Part shown: one piece after another, positions 55,764-64,000 of the stretch
Numbering within the stretch: position 1 is the stretch's first letter
How the letters are laid out: each line of letters starts with the position of its first letter
DNA from: Niveibacterium microcysteis
GTDB lineage: Bacteria; Pseudomonadota; Gammaproteobacteria; Burkholderiales; Rhodocyclaceae
NCBI RefSeq assembly: GCF_017161445.1
Contig: NZ_CP071060.1
Span: forward strand, 3,038,001 to 3,102,000
DNA: 64,000 nt
Direction of reading: 5' to 3'
Position numbers and translations under genes: made by a program
Notes under the pieces: model-generated
The model's input: only the letters and a program-made list of their open reading frames with translations
Database searches by the model: none
Told to the model about the DNA's origin: nothing

Positions 55764-56528
55764 CTAGCGCTTGCGGGGCGTCTCGGCCTGTTTGCGAATC
55801 GCATCGTCAAGGCGTTGCATCCAGGCCTCCGGCACCTGGCGGCTGCACAGGATATGCCGCGTCATGCCGGGCGGCATATCCGGAAAATCCACCCGCTCAA
55901 GCTTCTGATTCTTCAGGTCCGGCGTGTTCGCAAGGTAGAAATCAAGATCGTCCTGATCGACGATCATGAAGTCGAAACGCCCCGCAGCAAGCATCCAGAT
56001 CGCGCGCACGGGCGCGTCCAGCACCCTGGATACCGGCACACGTGCGCCAGCAATCAAACGATCCAGTTCAGGGCCGTAGGACACCGCGTCGACCACGCCA
56101 AAGCGCTGATCCCCCGCCTGCAGCAAGGCGGCAAAGCTCGTGTGCCGGCGCAAGCGCGGCGCCATGTCGGCCCGCGTCAAGACGACCTGAGGTCGGTCGG
56201 TATGAATCGGCAGCGAGAAGCGCGCGAAGGCCTCACGCTCAGGCAGCCGGTACCAGCCGAAGGAACACAGCGGCGCGGCATTTGCACGCAACTCCGCCCA
56301 CATGCGCGCGGGCGGCATCTCTTCAAAACGGGCGCGCAAGCCGGCGGCAGCAAACAACTGCTGCGCACGCGCTAGAAGAAAGCCCTTCTGAACGCCGTTT
56401 TCAACGTAGCTGTACGGCGGCTTGTTGCGAAACACGACGCTGATCGACTCATCGGCCGCAAACACCGCATCCGGCAACAGGCCTGCGACAAGCAGCGCGC
56501 AGACAACGCGCAGCCGAACTCGCACCAC
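55764..56528 (-). CDS. Periplasmic solute-binding protein (family 3-like)
   Basis: About 254 residues: signal peptide (VVCALLVAGLLPDAVFA), then ISVVFRNKPPYSYVENGVQKG, FLLARAQQLFAAAG, and a second lobe with RFGVVDAVSYG and DFMIVDQDDLDFYL. This is the pattern of amino-acid-type binding proteins that also occur alone as sensors. No permease or ATPase is nearby. No ATG fits; GTG at 56528 or 56525 precedes the signal peptide and lies 10 bases after the dut stop. A longer form from ATG 56588 would overlap dut and spoil the signal. Confidence 0.78.
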   Translation of the reverse strand: MVRVRLRVVCALLVAGLLPDAVFAADESISVVFRNKPPYSYVENGVQKGFLLARAQQLFAAAGLRARFEEMPPARMWAELRANAAPLCSFGWYRLPEREAFARFSLPIHTDRPQVVLTRADMAPRLRRHTSFAALLQAGDQRFGVVDAVSYGPELDRLIAGARVPVSRVLDAPVRAIWMLAAGRFDFMIVDQDDLDFYLANTPDLKNQKLERVDFPDMPPGMTRHILCSRQVPEAWMQRLDDAIRKQAETPRKR

Positions 56529-56538
56529 CCGCGCCCCG

Positions 56539-56988
56539 TCAGGCCCGGCCAGTGCTGCCGAAACCGCCTTCGCCGCGATGCGACACATCAAACTCTTCAA
56601 CCACGTTGAAGCCCACTTGCAGCACCGGCACGACCACCAGCTGCGCGATGCGCTCCATCGGCTCGATGACAAAGGTCTTGTTGCCGCGATTCCAGACCGA
56701 CACAAAGATCTGGCCTTGATAGTCCGAATCGATCAGCCCGACCAGGTTGCCCAGCACGATGCCGTGCTTATGCCCGAGCCCCGAACGCGGCAGGATCATC
56801 GCAGCGAGGCCCGGATCGGCCAGATGGATCGCCATGCCGGTCGGGACCAGGAAGGTCGCACCCGGCTCCAGCGTGACCGGCGCATCCAGGCAGGCACGCA
56901 GGTCAAGCCCAGCAGAGCCGTGGGTGGCGTAGTGCGGCGGGCTCTCCTTGAGGCGCGGGTCGAGCAGTTTCACGTCGATGTGGTGCAT
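56539..56988 (-). CDS. dut: dUTP diphosphatase
   Basis: 149 residues with all five dUTPase motifs: [46 protein letters not shown] and the C-terminal [11 protein letters not shown]. It forms a trimer that removes dUTP and supplies dUMP. The ATG at 56988 gives the standard length; the frame further upstream overlaps coaBC. It lies 37 bases after coaBC, the common dfp-dut arrangement. Confidence 0.97.
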   Translation of the reverse strand: MHHIDVKLLDPRLKESPPHYATHGSAGLDLRACLDAPVTLEPGATFLVPTGMAIHLADPGLAAMILPRSGLGHKHGIVLGNLVGLIDSDYQGQIFVSVWNRGNKTFVIEPMERIAQLVVVPVLQVGFNVVEEFDVSHRGEGGFGSTGRA

Positions 56989-57025
56989 GGGTCGGGCTCC
57001 AGAGTCGGGGTCGTAATGGTTCGGG

Positions 57026-58213
57026 TCAAGCCAGCATGCCGGCCAGGTGCTCAACAATGGCTTCAGCGACGGCGTCCTTGGGGCCGTGCGGGACCTCATG
57101 GCGGCCCGAATCGTCGAACAACACCACACGGTTATCGTCGCCGCCCATGCCGTCTTGCACCAGATTGCCGACCAGGAGTGGCACACGCTTCTTGGCGCGT
57201 TTGGTCGCCGCATACTCGTCGAGATTCTGGCTCTCGGCCGCAAAGCCCACGCAGAACGGCGGATTGGGTAGCGACGCCACTTCGGCGAGGATGTCCGGGT
57301 TCTGCACCAGTTCGATCGTCAAGCCGTCGCCACCGGCCTTTTTCATTTTGTGATCGGCCGCTGTCGCTGGCCTGTAGTCAGCCACCGCTGCAACGCCGAT
57401 GAAAACATTGGCGGCCAGCACGTTGCGCATCACGGCATCGCGCATCTGCAAGGCGGTCTGCACATCGATCCGGGTCACGCCACGCGGCGTCGCCTGTGCA
57501 ACCGGGCCGGCCACCAGCGTCGCTTCGGCGCCGGCATCCGCGCACGCACGAGCCAGCGCAAAGCCCATCTTGCCGGAGCTGATGTTGGTAATGCCGCGCA
57601 CCGGGTCGATCGGTTCGAACGTCGGCCCTGCGGTGATCAGCACACGCTTGCCGGCCAGCCGCTTGGGCGTGAAGAAGGCGGCCACCTCGGCGACGATCTC
57701 AAGTGGCTCCAGCATTCGGCCCATGCCCACTTCGCCGCAGGCCTGCTCGCCGGAAGCCGGGCCGAAAACCGCCACACCATCCGCGCGCAGTTGGGCGAGG
57801 TTGCGCTGAGTCGCCGGGTTCTCCCACATCTGCCGGTTCATGGCGGGGCATACCGCAAGCGGGCACTCGCGTGCCAGCACCAGGGTGGTCAGCAGGTCGT
57901 CCGCCAGGCCGTGCGCGAACTTCGCCATCACATCGGCGGTGGCGGGCGCCACCAGGAGCAGATCAGCCCCGCGAGTGAGGTCGATATGCGCCATGTTGCG
58001 GCTCTGGCGGGAATCCCATGCATCGGTCCATGCAGAGTTGCCGGTCAGCGCCTGGAAAGTGACCGGCGTCACGAAGTGGGCGCCGCCCTCGGTCAGCACA
58101 CAGTGCACATCCGCACCGGCCTTGCCCAATTGCCGCGCGAGATCGGCCGCCTTGTAGGCCGCTATGCCGCCCGCAACCCCCAGCACGATGCGCTTGCCCG
58201 TGAAAATGCTCAT
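57026..58213 (-). CDS. coaBC: Bifunctional phosphopantothenoylcysteine decarboxylase/phosphopantothenate-cysteine ligase
   Basis: 395 residues. The CoaC part carries [38 protein letters not shown] and [14 protein letters not shown]. The CoaB part begins at about 190 with [20 protein letters not shown], followed by [12 protein letters not shown] and [11 protein letters not shown]. It performs two steps of coenzyme A synthesis, with FMN and CTP. It is divergent from radC across 67 bases. Confidence 0.97.
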   Translation of the reverse strand: MSIFTGKRIVLGVAGGIAAYKAADLARQLGKAGADVHCVLTEGGAHFVTPVTFQALTGNSAWTDAWDSRQSRNMAHIDLTRGADLLLVAPATADVMAKFAHGLADDLLTTLVLARECPLAVCPAMNRQMWENPATQRNLAQLRADGVAVFGPASGEQACGEVGMGRMLEPLEIVAEVAAFFTPKRLAGKRVLITAGPTFEPIDPVRGITNISSGKMGFALARACADAGAEATLVAGPVAQATPRGVTRIDVQTALQMRDAVMRNVLAANVFIGVAAVADYRPATAADHKMKKAGGDGLTIELVQNPDILAEVASLPNPPFCVGFAAESQNLDEYAATKRAKKRVPLLVGNLVQDGMGGDDNRVVLFDDSGRHEVPHGPKDAVAEAIVEHLAGMLA

Positions 58214-58280
58214 GACATGAATTCCAGATTACGCGGCACGATGGAGGCCCGATTCTACCGCCCCGCTGCAAGGACACGAC

Positions 58281-58958
58281 ATGGCTATCACCGACTGGCC
58301 CGAAGACGAACGCCCACGCGAGCGCCTGCTGGCGCACGGTGCGGCGGTGCTGTCCGACGCTGAACTACTGGCGATCTTCCTGCGTGTCGGCATCAAGGGA
58401 AAGAGCGCCGTTGACCTCGCCCGCGACCTGATCGCCCGCTTTGGCAGCCTGACACGCCTGTTCGCGGCGCCGGTCGACGACTTCGCCGCCGTGCCCGGCA
58501 TGGGCAGCGCAAAGTTCGCGCAGTTGCAGGCAGTGATCGAGATGGCGCGTCGCGCGCTGGGTGAAGAAATGCGCGAGCGCGATCTGCTCAGTTCGCCCGG
58601 CGCGGTGCGCGATTGGCTGCGCCTGAAGCTTGCCGCCCTGCCCTACGAGGTCTTCATGGTGATCCTGCTCGACGCGCAGAATCGCTTGATCCATGCCGAA
58701 GAGCTGTTTCGCGGCACGCTCGACCAGACCAGCGTCTACCCCCGCGAAGTGGTGAAGCTCGCGCTCGCACGTAACGCCGCGGCGGCGATCTTTGCGCACA
58801 ATCACCCGTCCGGCTGCAGCGAACCGAGTCGCGCCGATGAGCTATTGACCAGCAGCCTGAAGCAGGCATTGGCGCTGGTCGACGTACGCGTGCTGGATCA
58901 CTTCATCGTGGCCGGCAACGCGCGCCCCCTCTCCTTCGCCGAGCGAGGCCTTCTCTGA
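58281..58958 (+). CDS. radC: RadC family JAMM-domain protein
   Basis: 225 residues. Helix-hairpin-helix segment [19 protein letters not shown], then the JAMM metal motif [18 protein letters not shown]. The name RadC persists, but a DNA repair role was not confirmed; the family is of unsettled function. It begins [17 protein letters not shown] with AAGGA upstream. The radC-rpmB-rpmG-coaBC order is conserved in beta- and gammaproteobacteria. Confidence 0.95.
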   Translation: MAITDWPEDERPRERLLAHGAAVLSDAELLAIFLRVGIKGKSAVDLARDLIARFGSLTRLFAAPVDDFAAVPGMGSAKFAQLQAVIEMARRALGEEMRERDLLSSPGAVRDWLRLKLAALPYEVFMVILLDAQNRLIHAEELFRGTLDQTSVYPREVVKLALARNAAAAIFAHNHPSGCSEPSRADELLTSSLKQALALVDVRVLDHFIVAGNARPLSFAERGLL

Positions 58959-59019
58959 GCCAACACATGCTCTTTGGATCTTTCCACACCGCGCCACCCG
59001 ATCTATCCACCGAAAGAGC

Positions 59020-59049
59020 TTGATTCGTCACCCTATTTCTGGATAGAAT
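59020..59049 (+). promoter_or_regulatory. Sigma-70-type promoter for rpmB-rpmG
   Basis: TTGATT (59020-59025), 18-base spacer, TAGAAT (59044-59049), located 37 bases before the rpmB ATG. Both boxes are close to consensus. Confidence 0.75.
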
Positions 59050-59086
59050 CGTGGGTTTCGAGCAAACAGGTTCATCGGAGCGTTTC

Positions 59087-59320
59087 ATGTCCCGCGTCTG
59101 TCAAGTTACCGGTAAAGGCCCCATGGTGGGCAACAACGTCTCGCACGCAAACAACAAGACCAAGCGTCGCTTCCTGCCCAACCTGCAGTCGCGCCGTTTC
59201 TGGGTTGAGAGCGAGAACCGCTTCGTCCGTCTGCGTGTGTCCAACGCGGGTCTGCGCACGATCGACAAGAAGGGCATCGAGGTCGTCCTCGCCGAGCTTC
59301 GCGCTCGCGGCGAAGTCTGA
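59087..59320 (+). CDS. rpmB: 50S ribosomal protein L28
   Basis: 77 residues, starting [20 protein letters not shown] and containing [18 protein letters not shown], a clear L28. GGAG lies 7 bases before the ATG at 59087. It is co-transcribed with rpmG. Confidence 0.98.
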   Translation: MSRVCQVTGKGPMVGNNVSHANNKTKRRFLPNLQSRRFWVESENRFVRLRVSNAGLRTIDKKGIEVVLAELRARGEV

Positions 59321-59344
59321 TCCCGCCCTCACTAGGAGAACATC

Positions 59345-59512
59345 ATGGCCAAAGGCGGTCGCGAAAAGATCAAGCTGGAGTCCACTGCGGGCACCGGCCA
59401 TTTCTACACCACGAACAAAAACAAGCGCACCACTCCCGGTAAGCTCGAGTTCATGAAATATGACCCGAAGGCCCGGAAGCACGTGCTCTACAAGGAAACC
59501 AAGCTCAAGTAA
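59345..59512 (+). CDS. rpmG: 50S ribosomal protein L33
   Basis: 55 residues, [20 protein letters not shown] and ending [10 protein letters not shown], the same length as E. coli L33. It lacks the zinc-binding cysteines of C+ forms. The ATG at 59345 follows AGGAG. A terminator lies 30 bases past the stop. Confidence 0.98.
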   Translation: MAKGGREKIKLESTAGTGHFYTTNKNKRTTPGKLEFMKYDPKARKHVLYKETKLK

Positions 59513-59540
59513 TTTGAGCTGACCTGGTTTGCCTCGATGA

Positions 59541-59570
59541 AAAACCCGCCAATCGGCGGGTTTTTCTTTT
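59541..59570 (+). terminator. Rho-independent terminator after rpmG
   Basis: AAAACCCGCC, loop AATC, GGCGGGTTTTTCTTTTT. The stem of CCCGCC/GGCGGG is followed by a long T-run on the plus strand. Confidence 0.95.
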
Positions 59571-59967
59571 TCTGCCTCCGCATCTCACGCATTCGCCGCG
59601 GCCGGCCCGCCGCCCCGCCGCGTTCCACCGCACGGTCGCACTCCGCCGCCTCGCAACCAAGCACCGCTGAGTACAAGTCGCTCGCTTACAGCGGCAGCCA
59701 TCTCGCACGCGCAGCACAAAAATCCATCGCCCCCCCTCAATCGCCACAAGAAGCAAGCGGCGAGCGCGACTTCGCGCGGTCCATACCGATTTCGTCAACC
59801 GCCGACAAGCTTTGTGGGCAGAACCCCATAAGCGCTTCCTATGATGTAACTCAAGTCCTTGATCGTAATTGCGCACTAGGGTAAACCCTATGTTGGGGTT
59901 TACCCCTAGTTCGATGCGATGGGGAGTCGCGCCGGACCAGTCCAGATAATTCCGCCAGGAGACATCA
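59571..59967 (+). promoter_or_regulatory. Pts upstream region with a compound inverted repeat at 59876-59909
   Basis: Nearly 400 bases without a gene. The first ~250 show nothing recognisable. CTAGGGTAAACCC (from 59876) and GGGTTTACCCCTAG (ending 59909) form an almost perfect inverted repeat, one base being extra in the right arm. Each half is itself a small dyad (TAGGG-TAAA-CCCTA and GGGG-TTTA-CCCC). It sits 58 bases before the PTS fusion ATG, a suitable place for an operator of sugar control. AGGAGA precedes that ATG. No convincing -35/-10 pair was found. Confidence 0.5.
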
Positions 59968-62967
59968 ATGCGTGCAAACGCACCCAGGTTGCAGCTAGTC
60001 GCCCCGTTGTCGGGCTTGATTGTTCCGATCGAAAGCGTGCCGGACCCTGTTTTTGCCCAGAAGATGGTGGGCGACGGGATTTCGATCGACCCCACTTCCA
60101 ACGAATTGCTCGCGCCGGTGGCCGGCACGATCACGCAGTTGCACGCCGCCGGCCATGCGCTGACGATCCGCTCGGCTGAAGGCATCGAGGTGCTGCTGCA
60201 CATCGGCCTCGACACCGTGATGCTGAAAGGCGAAGGCTTTTCGCCTAAGGTTCGCGAAGGCGATCAGGTCGCCGCGGGCCAGTTGCTGATCCGTTTCGAC
60301 GCCGATCTCGTCGGCCGCAAGGCGCGCAGTCTGCTGACGCAGATGGTGATTGCCAATGGCGATCTCGTGGCGCGTATGAAGCCCGCCACCGGCAAGGCCG
60401 AAGCAGGCAAGACCGAAGTGCTGACGCTCGATCTCGCGGGTGCAACGCCTTCTGTCGGCGCCGGTGCGATCGATATCGTCGCCCCGCTCTCCGGCATCCT
60501 GTTCCCGCTCGACAAGGTGCCGGACCCGGTCTTCGCGCAGAAGATGGTGGGCGACGGCATCTCGCTCGACCCGACCAGTCCGGAATTGCTGTCCCCGGTC
60601 GCCGGCACCGTGACCAATCTGCATAGCGCCCACCATGCGCTGACGATCACCACGCCGGAAGGCCTGGAAGTGCTGGTGCACATTGGCATCGACACGGTCA
60701 TGCTCAAGGGCGAAGGCTTTACGCCCAAGGTCAAACAGGGTGACACCGTGACCGTCGGCCAACCCCTGATCCGCTTTAACCCGGATCTGGTGGCGCGCAA
60801 GGCCGCCAGCCTGCTGACACAGATCATCATCGCCAATGGCGACAAGGTCGCCGCAATGCACGCCAAGAGCGGTGCAGTGGAAGCCGGTCGCGATGTGGTG
60901 CTGAGTGTTGAATTGATCGGCGCGGCAAGCAGCGCGGCAGCCGTCGGCGGCAGCACAGAGACCGCTGGCCCGGTCAGCCTGCCGAACCCGTCCGGCCTGC
61001 ATGCGCGCCCGGCGGCGGTGCTCGCTGCGGAGGCGAAGAAGTTCAAGTCCGACGTCCGCATCGCTCGCGGCAGCGATGAAGCGAACGCCAAATCGGTCGT
61101 CGCGATCATGGGGCTATCGACCCAGCAGGGCGACCAGATCGTCGTCAGGGCCACCGGCCCGGATGCACGCGACGCCGCGGCTGCGGTGGCCAAACTGATA
61201 TCGGAAGGTTGTGGCGAGAAGGCTGGCGACGCGCCGGCAGCCACCGCGCCAGAAGTTGCCGCGCCGACGCGCGCGATGCCGACCGATGCCGACGAAATCG
61301 GCGGCGTATCCGCCTCGCCCGGCCTTGCCGTTGGCCGCATCGTGCAATACCGCCAGCAGGTCATCGACGTGGCCGAGAAGGGTGAATCGCCGCAACGCGA
61401 GCGCGCCCGTCTGGACGCCGCGCTGCACGAAGGTCGCACCGCTATCGAGGCGCTCAAGGCGAACCTCAGCGATCCGTCCAAGGCGCAGATCATGGACGCG
61501 CACATTGAATTGCTGGAAGACCCGGAGCTGGTCGACCTGGCCATCGAAGGCGTGTCCGCAGGCAAGAGCGCCGGCTTTGCCTGGCGCGAGGCCTTCACCC
61601 GCTACGCCGCGCAACTCGAGAAACTCGACAACGCGCTGCTGCGCGAGCGCGCCAACGATATCCGCGATGTGGGTCGCCGCGTGCTGGCCACGCTGGCAGG
61701 CGTCACCCAAGCGAAGATTGATGTCCCCGCTGGCTCGATCCTGATTGCCGAGGAACTGACACCCTCCGACACCGCACAACTCGACCGCAGCAAGGTACTG
61801 GGGTTCTGCACTACCACGGGCGGCGCTACAAGCCACGTCGCGATCCTCGCCCGCTCGCTGGGCATCCCGGCTGTCTGCGGCATCGACGAAGCAGTGCTGG
61901 CGCTGGCTGATGGCACGCAGGTCGTGCTGGACGGTTCGCGTGGCACGCTGCGCAAGAACCCGACGGAAGCTCAGCTCGCCGATGCGCAGGATCGCATGGC
62001 CCGCCAGGCCGCCAAGCGCGAGGCCGAGCAAGCCGCTGCGCACAAGGCGGCCCATACCGCCGACGGCGTGCGCATCGAAGTCGTCGCTAACGTGCGCAAC
62101 GCGAAGGACGCGCAGGAAGGTGTGGCGAATGGCGCGGAAGGCGTGGGTCTGTTGCGCTCGGAATTCCTCTTCGACGACCGCGACACCGCGCCGGACGAAG
62201 AAGAACAAGCCGCCGCCTACATGGCGGTCGCGGAAGCACTCGGCACCGAGCGACCGCTGGTGGTGCGTACGCTCGACGTCGGCGGCGACAAGCCCCTGCC
62301 CTACCTGCCGCTGCCGAAGGAGGAGAACCCCTTCCTCGGCCTGCGCGGTGTGCGTGTGAGCCTTGAGCGCCCGGACATGTTCCGCACCCAGCTTCGCGCG
62401 ATCCTGCGTACGGCCCCGCTTGCACAGTTGCACATCATGTTCCCGATGATCGCGACGCTCGAAGAACTGCGCGAAGCCAAAGCCATCCTCGCCGAGGAGC
62501 AAGCGGCCACCGGCCATACCAACGTGAAGGTCGGCGTGATGATCGAAGTGCCGTCGGCCGCCGTGATGGCTGAGCAGTTCGCCCGCGAAGCCGACTTCTT
62601 CTCGATCGGCACCAACGACCTGACCCAGTACACGCTGGCGATGGACCGCGGCCATCCGAAGCTCGCGAAGAAGGCCGACGGCCTGCACCCCTCAGTGCTG
62701 CGCATGATCGCGCTGACCTGCGAAGGCGCGAAGAAGCACGGCAAGTGGGTCGGCGTGTGCGGCGGCATGGCATCGGATCCGATGGCCGTCCCGGTGCTGA
62801 TCGGCCTCGGTGTTGAAGAACTCTCCGCGTCGGTCCCCGCCATCGCAGCGGTCAAGGCCACCGTGGCGCGCGTGACGATGGCCGAATGCCAGGCGCTCGC
62901 GCAGGAAGTGTTGTCGCTGGGTACGGCCGCAGAAGTGCGTGCCCGGCTTGCCAAGTTTGCTGATTAA
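59968..62967 (+). CDS. Fused PTS protein EIIA-EIIA-HPr-EI with duplicated EIIA(Glc)-type domain
   Basis: 999 residues. EIIA-1 at about 8-140 has active-site His63 (GHALT) and His78 (LLHIG). EIIA-2 at about 168-300 has His223 and His238. HPr at about 333-412 has the phosphorylatable His345 ([10 protein letters not shown]). Enzyme I from about 440 to 999 has its active His623 ([13 protein letters not shown]) and the PEP-site Cys in GVCGGMASD. All phosphate-carrying residues are present, so one chain could take phosphate from PEP to EIIB. Other fused proteins of this kind normally carry one EIIA. ptsG follows 29 bases later. Confidence 0.95.
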   Translation: MRANAPRLQLVAPLSGLIVPIESVPDPVFAQKMVGDGISIDPTSNELLAPVAGTITQLHAAGHALTIRSAEGIEVLLHIGLDTVMLKGEGFSPKVREGDQVAAGQLLIRFDADLVGRKARSLLTQMVIANGDLVARMKPATGKAEAGKTEVLTLDLAGATPSVGAGAIDIVAPLSGILFPLDKVPDPVFAQKMVGDGISLDPTSPELLSPVAGTVTNLHSAHHALTITTPEGLEVLVHIGIDTVMLKGEGFTPKVKQGDTVTVGQPLIRFNPDLVARKAASLLTQIIIANGDKVAAMHAKSGAVEAGRDVVLSVELIGAASSAAAVGGSTETAGPVSLPNPSGLHARPAAVLAAEAKKFKSDVRIARGSDEANAKSVVAIMGLSTQQGDQIVVRATGPDARDAAAAVAKLISEGCGEKAGDAPAATAPEVAAPTRAMPTDADEIGGVSASPGLAVGRIVQYRQQVIDVAEKGESPQRERARLDAALHEGRTAIEALKANLSDPSKAQIMDAHIELLEDPELVDLAIEGVSAGKSAGFAWREAFTRYAAQLEKLDNALLRERANDIRDVGRRVLATLAGVTQAKIDVPAGSILIAEELTPSDTAQLDRSKVLGFCTTTGGATSHVAILARSLGIPAVCGIDEAVLALADGTQVVLDGSRGTLRKNPTEAQLADAQDRMARQAAKREAEQAAAHKAAHTADGVRIEVVANVRNAKDAQEGVANGAEGVGLLRSEFLFDDRDTAPDEEEQAAAYMAVAEALGTERPLVVRTLDVGGDKPLPYLPLPKEENPFLGLRGVRVSLERPDMFRTQLRAILRTAPLAQLHIMFPMIATLEELREAKAILAEEQAATGHTNVKVGVMIEVPSAAVMAEQFAREADFFSIGTNDLTQYTLAMDRGHPKLAKKADGLHPSVLRMIALTCEGAKKHGKWVGVCGGMASDPMAVPVLIGLGVEELSASVPAIAAVKATVARVTMAECQALAQEVLSLGTAAEVRARLAKFAD
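59989..60867 (+). repeat. Direct tandem repeat encoding two EIIA domains
   Basis: The two EIIA-coding units are spaced exactly 480 bases (160 codons). Stretches such as [16 protein letters not shown] and [10 protein letters not shown] recur unchanged at residues 24-39 and 184-199, and at 82-91 and 242-251. The bases at many third codon positions differ, so the duplication is not recent. Confidence 0.85.
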
Positions 62968-62996
62968 ACCAAGTCCCCTTGAGGAGTCATAAAACC

Positions 62997-64000
62997 ATGT
63001 TTGCAAATGCCTTCGCTGGCCTGCAGAAAATCGGCAAAGCGCTGATGCTGCCTGTGGCCGTCCTGCCTGTGGCGGGCCTGCTGCTCGGTCTCGGTGCGAC
63101 CGATTTCCACACCACCAACACCGTCTTCCTCGCGATCCTGTCGCTGATGAAGAATGCGGGCGACGTCATCTTCGGCAACCTGCCGTTGATCTTCGCCATC
63201 GGCGTCGCATTGGGCTTTACCGAGAACGACGGCGTTGCAGCGATTGCCGCCACCATCGGCTACCTCGTCATGACCGTCACGCTGGGCGTCATGGCGGGCC
63301 TCATGGGCATCAAGCCGGATACGATCATGGGCCTGCCCTCGATCCAGACAGGCGTGTTCGGCGGCATCCTCGCCGGCGGCCTGGCGGCATATATGTTCAA
63401 CCGCTACTTCCGCATCGCACTGCCGGCTTACCTCGGCTTCTTCGCCGGCAAGCGCTTCGTGCCAATCGTCACCGCGATTGCCGCGATTGCCTTGGGCGCC
63501 TTGCTCTCCTTTGTATGGCCCCCGATTGGTGGCGCCATCAAGACCTTCTCGCACTGGGCCGCCGTCAGCGATCCGCGTACTGCCGCAACGGTCTATGGTT
63601 TCGTTGAGCGTCTGCTGATCCCGTTCGGCCTGCACCACATCTGGAACGTGCCGTTCTTCTTCGAAATGGGCAGCTTCCTCGACCCGAGCACCGGCAAGAT
63701 GGTGAGCGGCGACATCAACCGCTTCTTCGCGGGTGACCCGACCGCAGGCGTGCTGGCTGGCGCCTTCTTCTTCAAGATGTTCGGTCTGCCGGCTGCCGCA
63801 ATCGCGATCTGGCATACCGCCAAGCCGGAAAACAAGCTGGCCGTGGGCGGCATGATGGTTTCGGCCGCACTGACCTCGTTCCTGACCGGTATCACCGAGC
63901 CGATCGAGTTCGCCTTCCTGTTCGTTGCACCGGTGCTGTACTTCATCCACGCGCTGCTCGCCGCTTCGTGCCAGTTCGTTGCGAACACGCTCAGCATGCA
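62997..64000 (+). CDS. ptsG: PTS glucose transporter EIIC(B), PtsG-like (cut by right edge)
   Basis: 334 residues are visible. [65 protein letters not shown] and [17 protein letters not shown] follow E. coli PtsG closely, so glucose rather than N-acetylglucosamine is favoured. It is the membrane channel domain of the PTS and takes phosphate from EIIB, which should lie beyond the edge. GAGGAG precedes the ATG by 10 bases. It is co-transcribed with the EIIA-HPr-EI fusion. Confidence 0.94.
   Translation, partial: MFANAFAGLQKIGKALMLPVAVLPVAGLLLGLGATDFHTTNTVFLAILSLMKNAGDVIFGNLPLIFAIGVALGFTENDGVAAIAATIGYLVMTVTLGVMAGLMGIKPDTIMGLPSIQTGVFGGILAGGLAAYMFNRYFRIALPAYLGFFAGKRFVPIVTAIAAIALGALLSFVWPPIGGAIKTFSHWAAVSDPRTAATVYGFVERLLIPFGLHHIWNVPFFFEMGSFLDPSTGKMVSGDINRFFAGDPTAGVLAGAFFFKMFGLPAAAIAIWHTAKPENKLAVGGMMVSAALTSFLTGITEPIEFAFLFVAPVLYFIHALLAASCQFVANTLSM

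Noticed and set aside
59505..60215. 236-residue minus-strand open frame in the PTS upstream region
   Set aside because: It crosses a terminator and the start of the PTS fusion, with Arg/Ser-rich composition and no ribosome-binding site.
61114..62688. 524-residue open frame opposite the Enzyme I domain
   Set aside because: Antisense shadow of a strongly conserved PTS domain; His/Arg/Gly-rich with no recognisable fold.
1..64000. tRNA, rRNA, CRISPR array, transposase, integrase or attachment-site repeat
   Set aside because: None seen on either strand while reading. The A/T-richer glycan genes suggest past transfer but carry no visible mobile-element remnant.

Overview
The window reads as chromosomal DNA of a GC-rich betaproteobacterium. 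Phasin, MurB, YajQ, YaeQ, RdgC, a CobD/CbiB-family protein and an FFLEELY-motif protein fit that group, as does the order rpmG-rpmB-radC-coaBC-dut, which is shared with gammaproteobacteria. Rhodocyclales is my best guess at the order, but this is an inference. No tRNA, rRNA, insertion sequence or CRISPR array was seen.

Region 1 (1-15.4 kb) is core metabolism with a storage-lipid flavour. It holds a patatin-like lipase (cut by the left edge), a phasin, an alcohol-forming fatty acyl-CoA reductase of the Marinobacter Maqu_2220 type, an alpha/beta hydrolase and a thiolase. After these come a CobD/CbiB-like membrane protein, a Nudix hydrolase, a YjfB-like protein, YajQ and MurB. Two tandem TPR-GGDEF diguanylate cyclases, YaeQ and RdgC close the region.

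Region 2 (15.5-46.6 kb) lies entirely on the minus strand and is visibly richer in A/T in its sugar genes. It is a surface-structure locus in two polysaccharide blocks. The left block (15.5-25.7 kb) has a PglC-like sugar transferase, a CapD/WbpM-like dehydratase, glycosyltransferases, WecB, a GtrA-GtrB-type cassette with an unknown membrane glycosyltransferase candidate, and a methyltransferase. The right block (39.6-46.6 kb) has a UDP-sugar 4-epimerase, a Wzm/Wzt exporter whose Wzt carries a C-terminal extension, and a 1283-residue protein joining two methyltransferases, a coiled coil and two glycosyltransferases. Between them are DsbC, a 562-residue secreted protein resembling a surface layer or matrix protein, and a nearly complete type II secretion system (gspD, C, M, L, K, J, I, H, G, F, E) headed by a SoxY-like protein. 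From the epimerase (46623) to gspD (28510) the genes run the same way with gaps of 41 bases or less, so polysaccharide export and protein secretion may be co-transcribed. The hypothesis is a system that exports a glycan and secretes a protein held on that glycan.

Region 3 (46.9-55.7 kb) holds a membrane-anchored HExxH protein, an unknown 300-residue protein, and a transglutaminase/DUF2126, ATP-grasp/alpha-E, transglutaminase cluster. That cluster is a widespread predicted peptide-ligase system with no settled function.

Region 4 (55.8-64 kb) has a periplasmic binding protein, dut, coaBC, radC, rpmB and rpmG. It ends with a glucose-type PTS: one 999-residue EIIA-EIIA-HPr-EI fusion with a duplicated EIIA domain, followed by ptsG, which runs off the right edge.

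Starts were chosen by reading the sequence for ATG/GTG/TTG, ribosome-binding sites and overlaps. Several are marked uncertain. No database search was possible.
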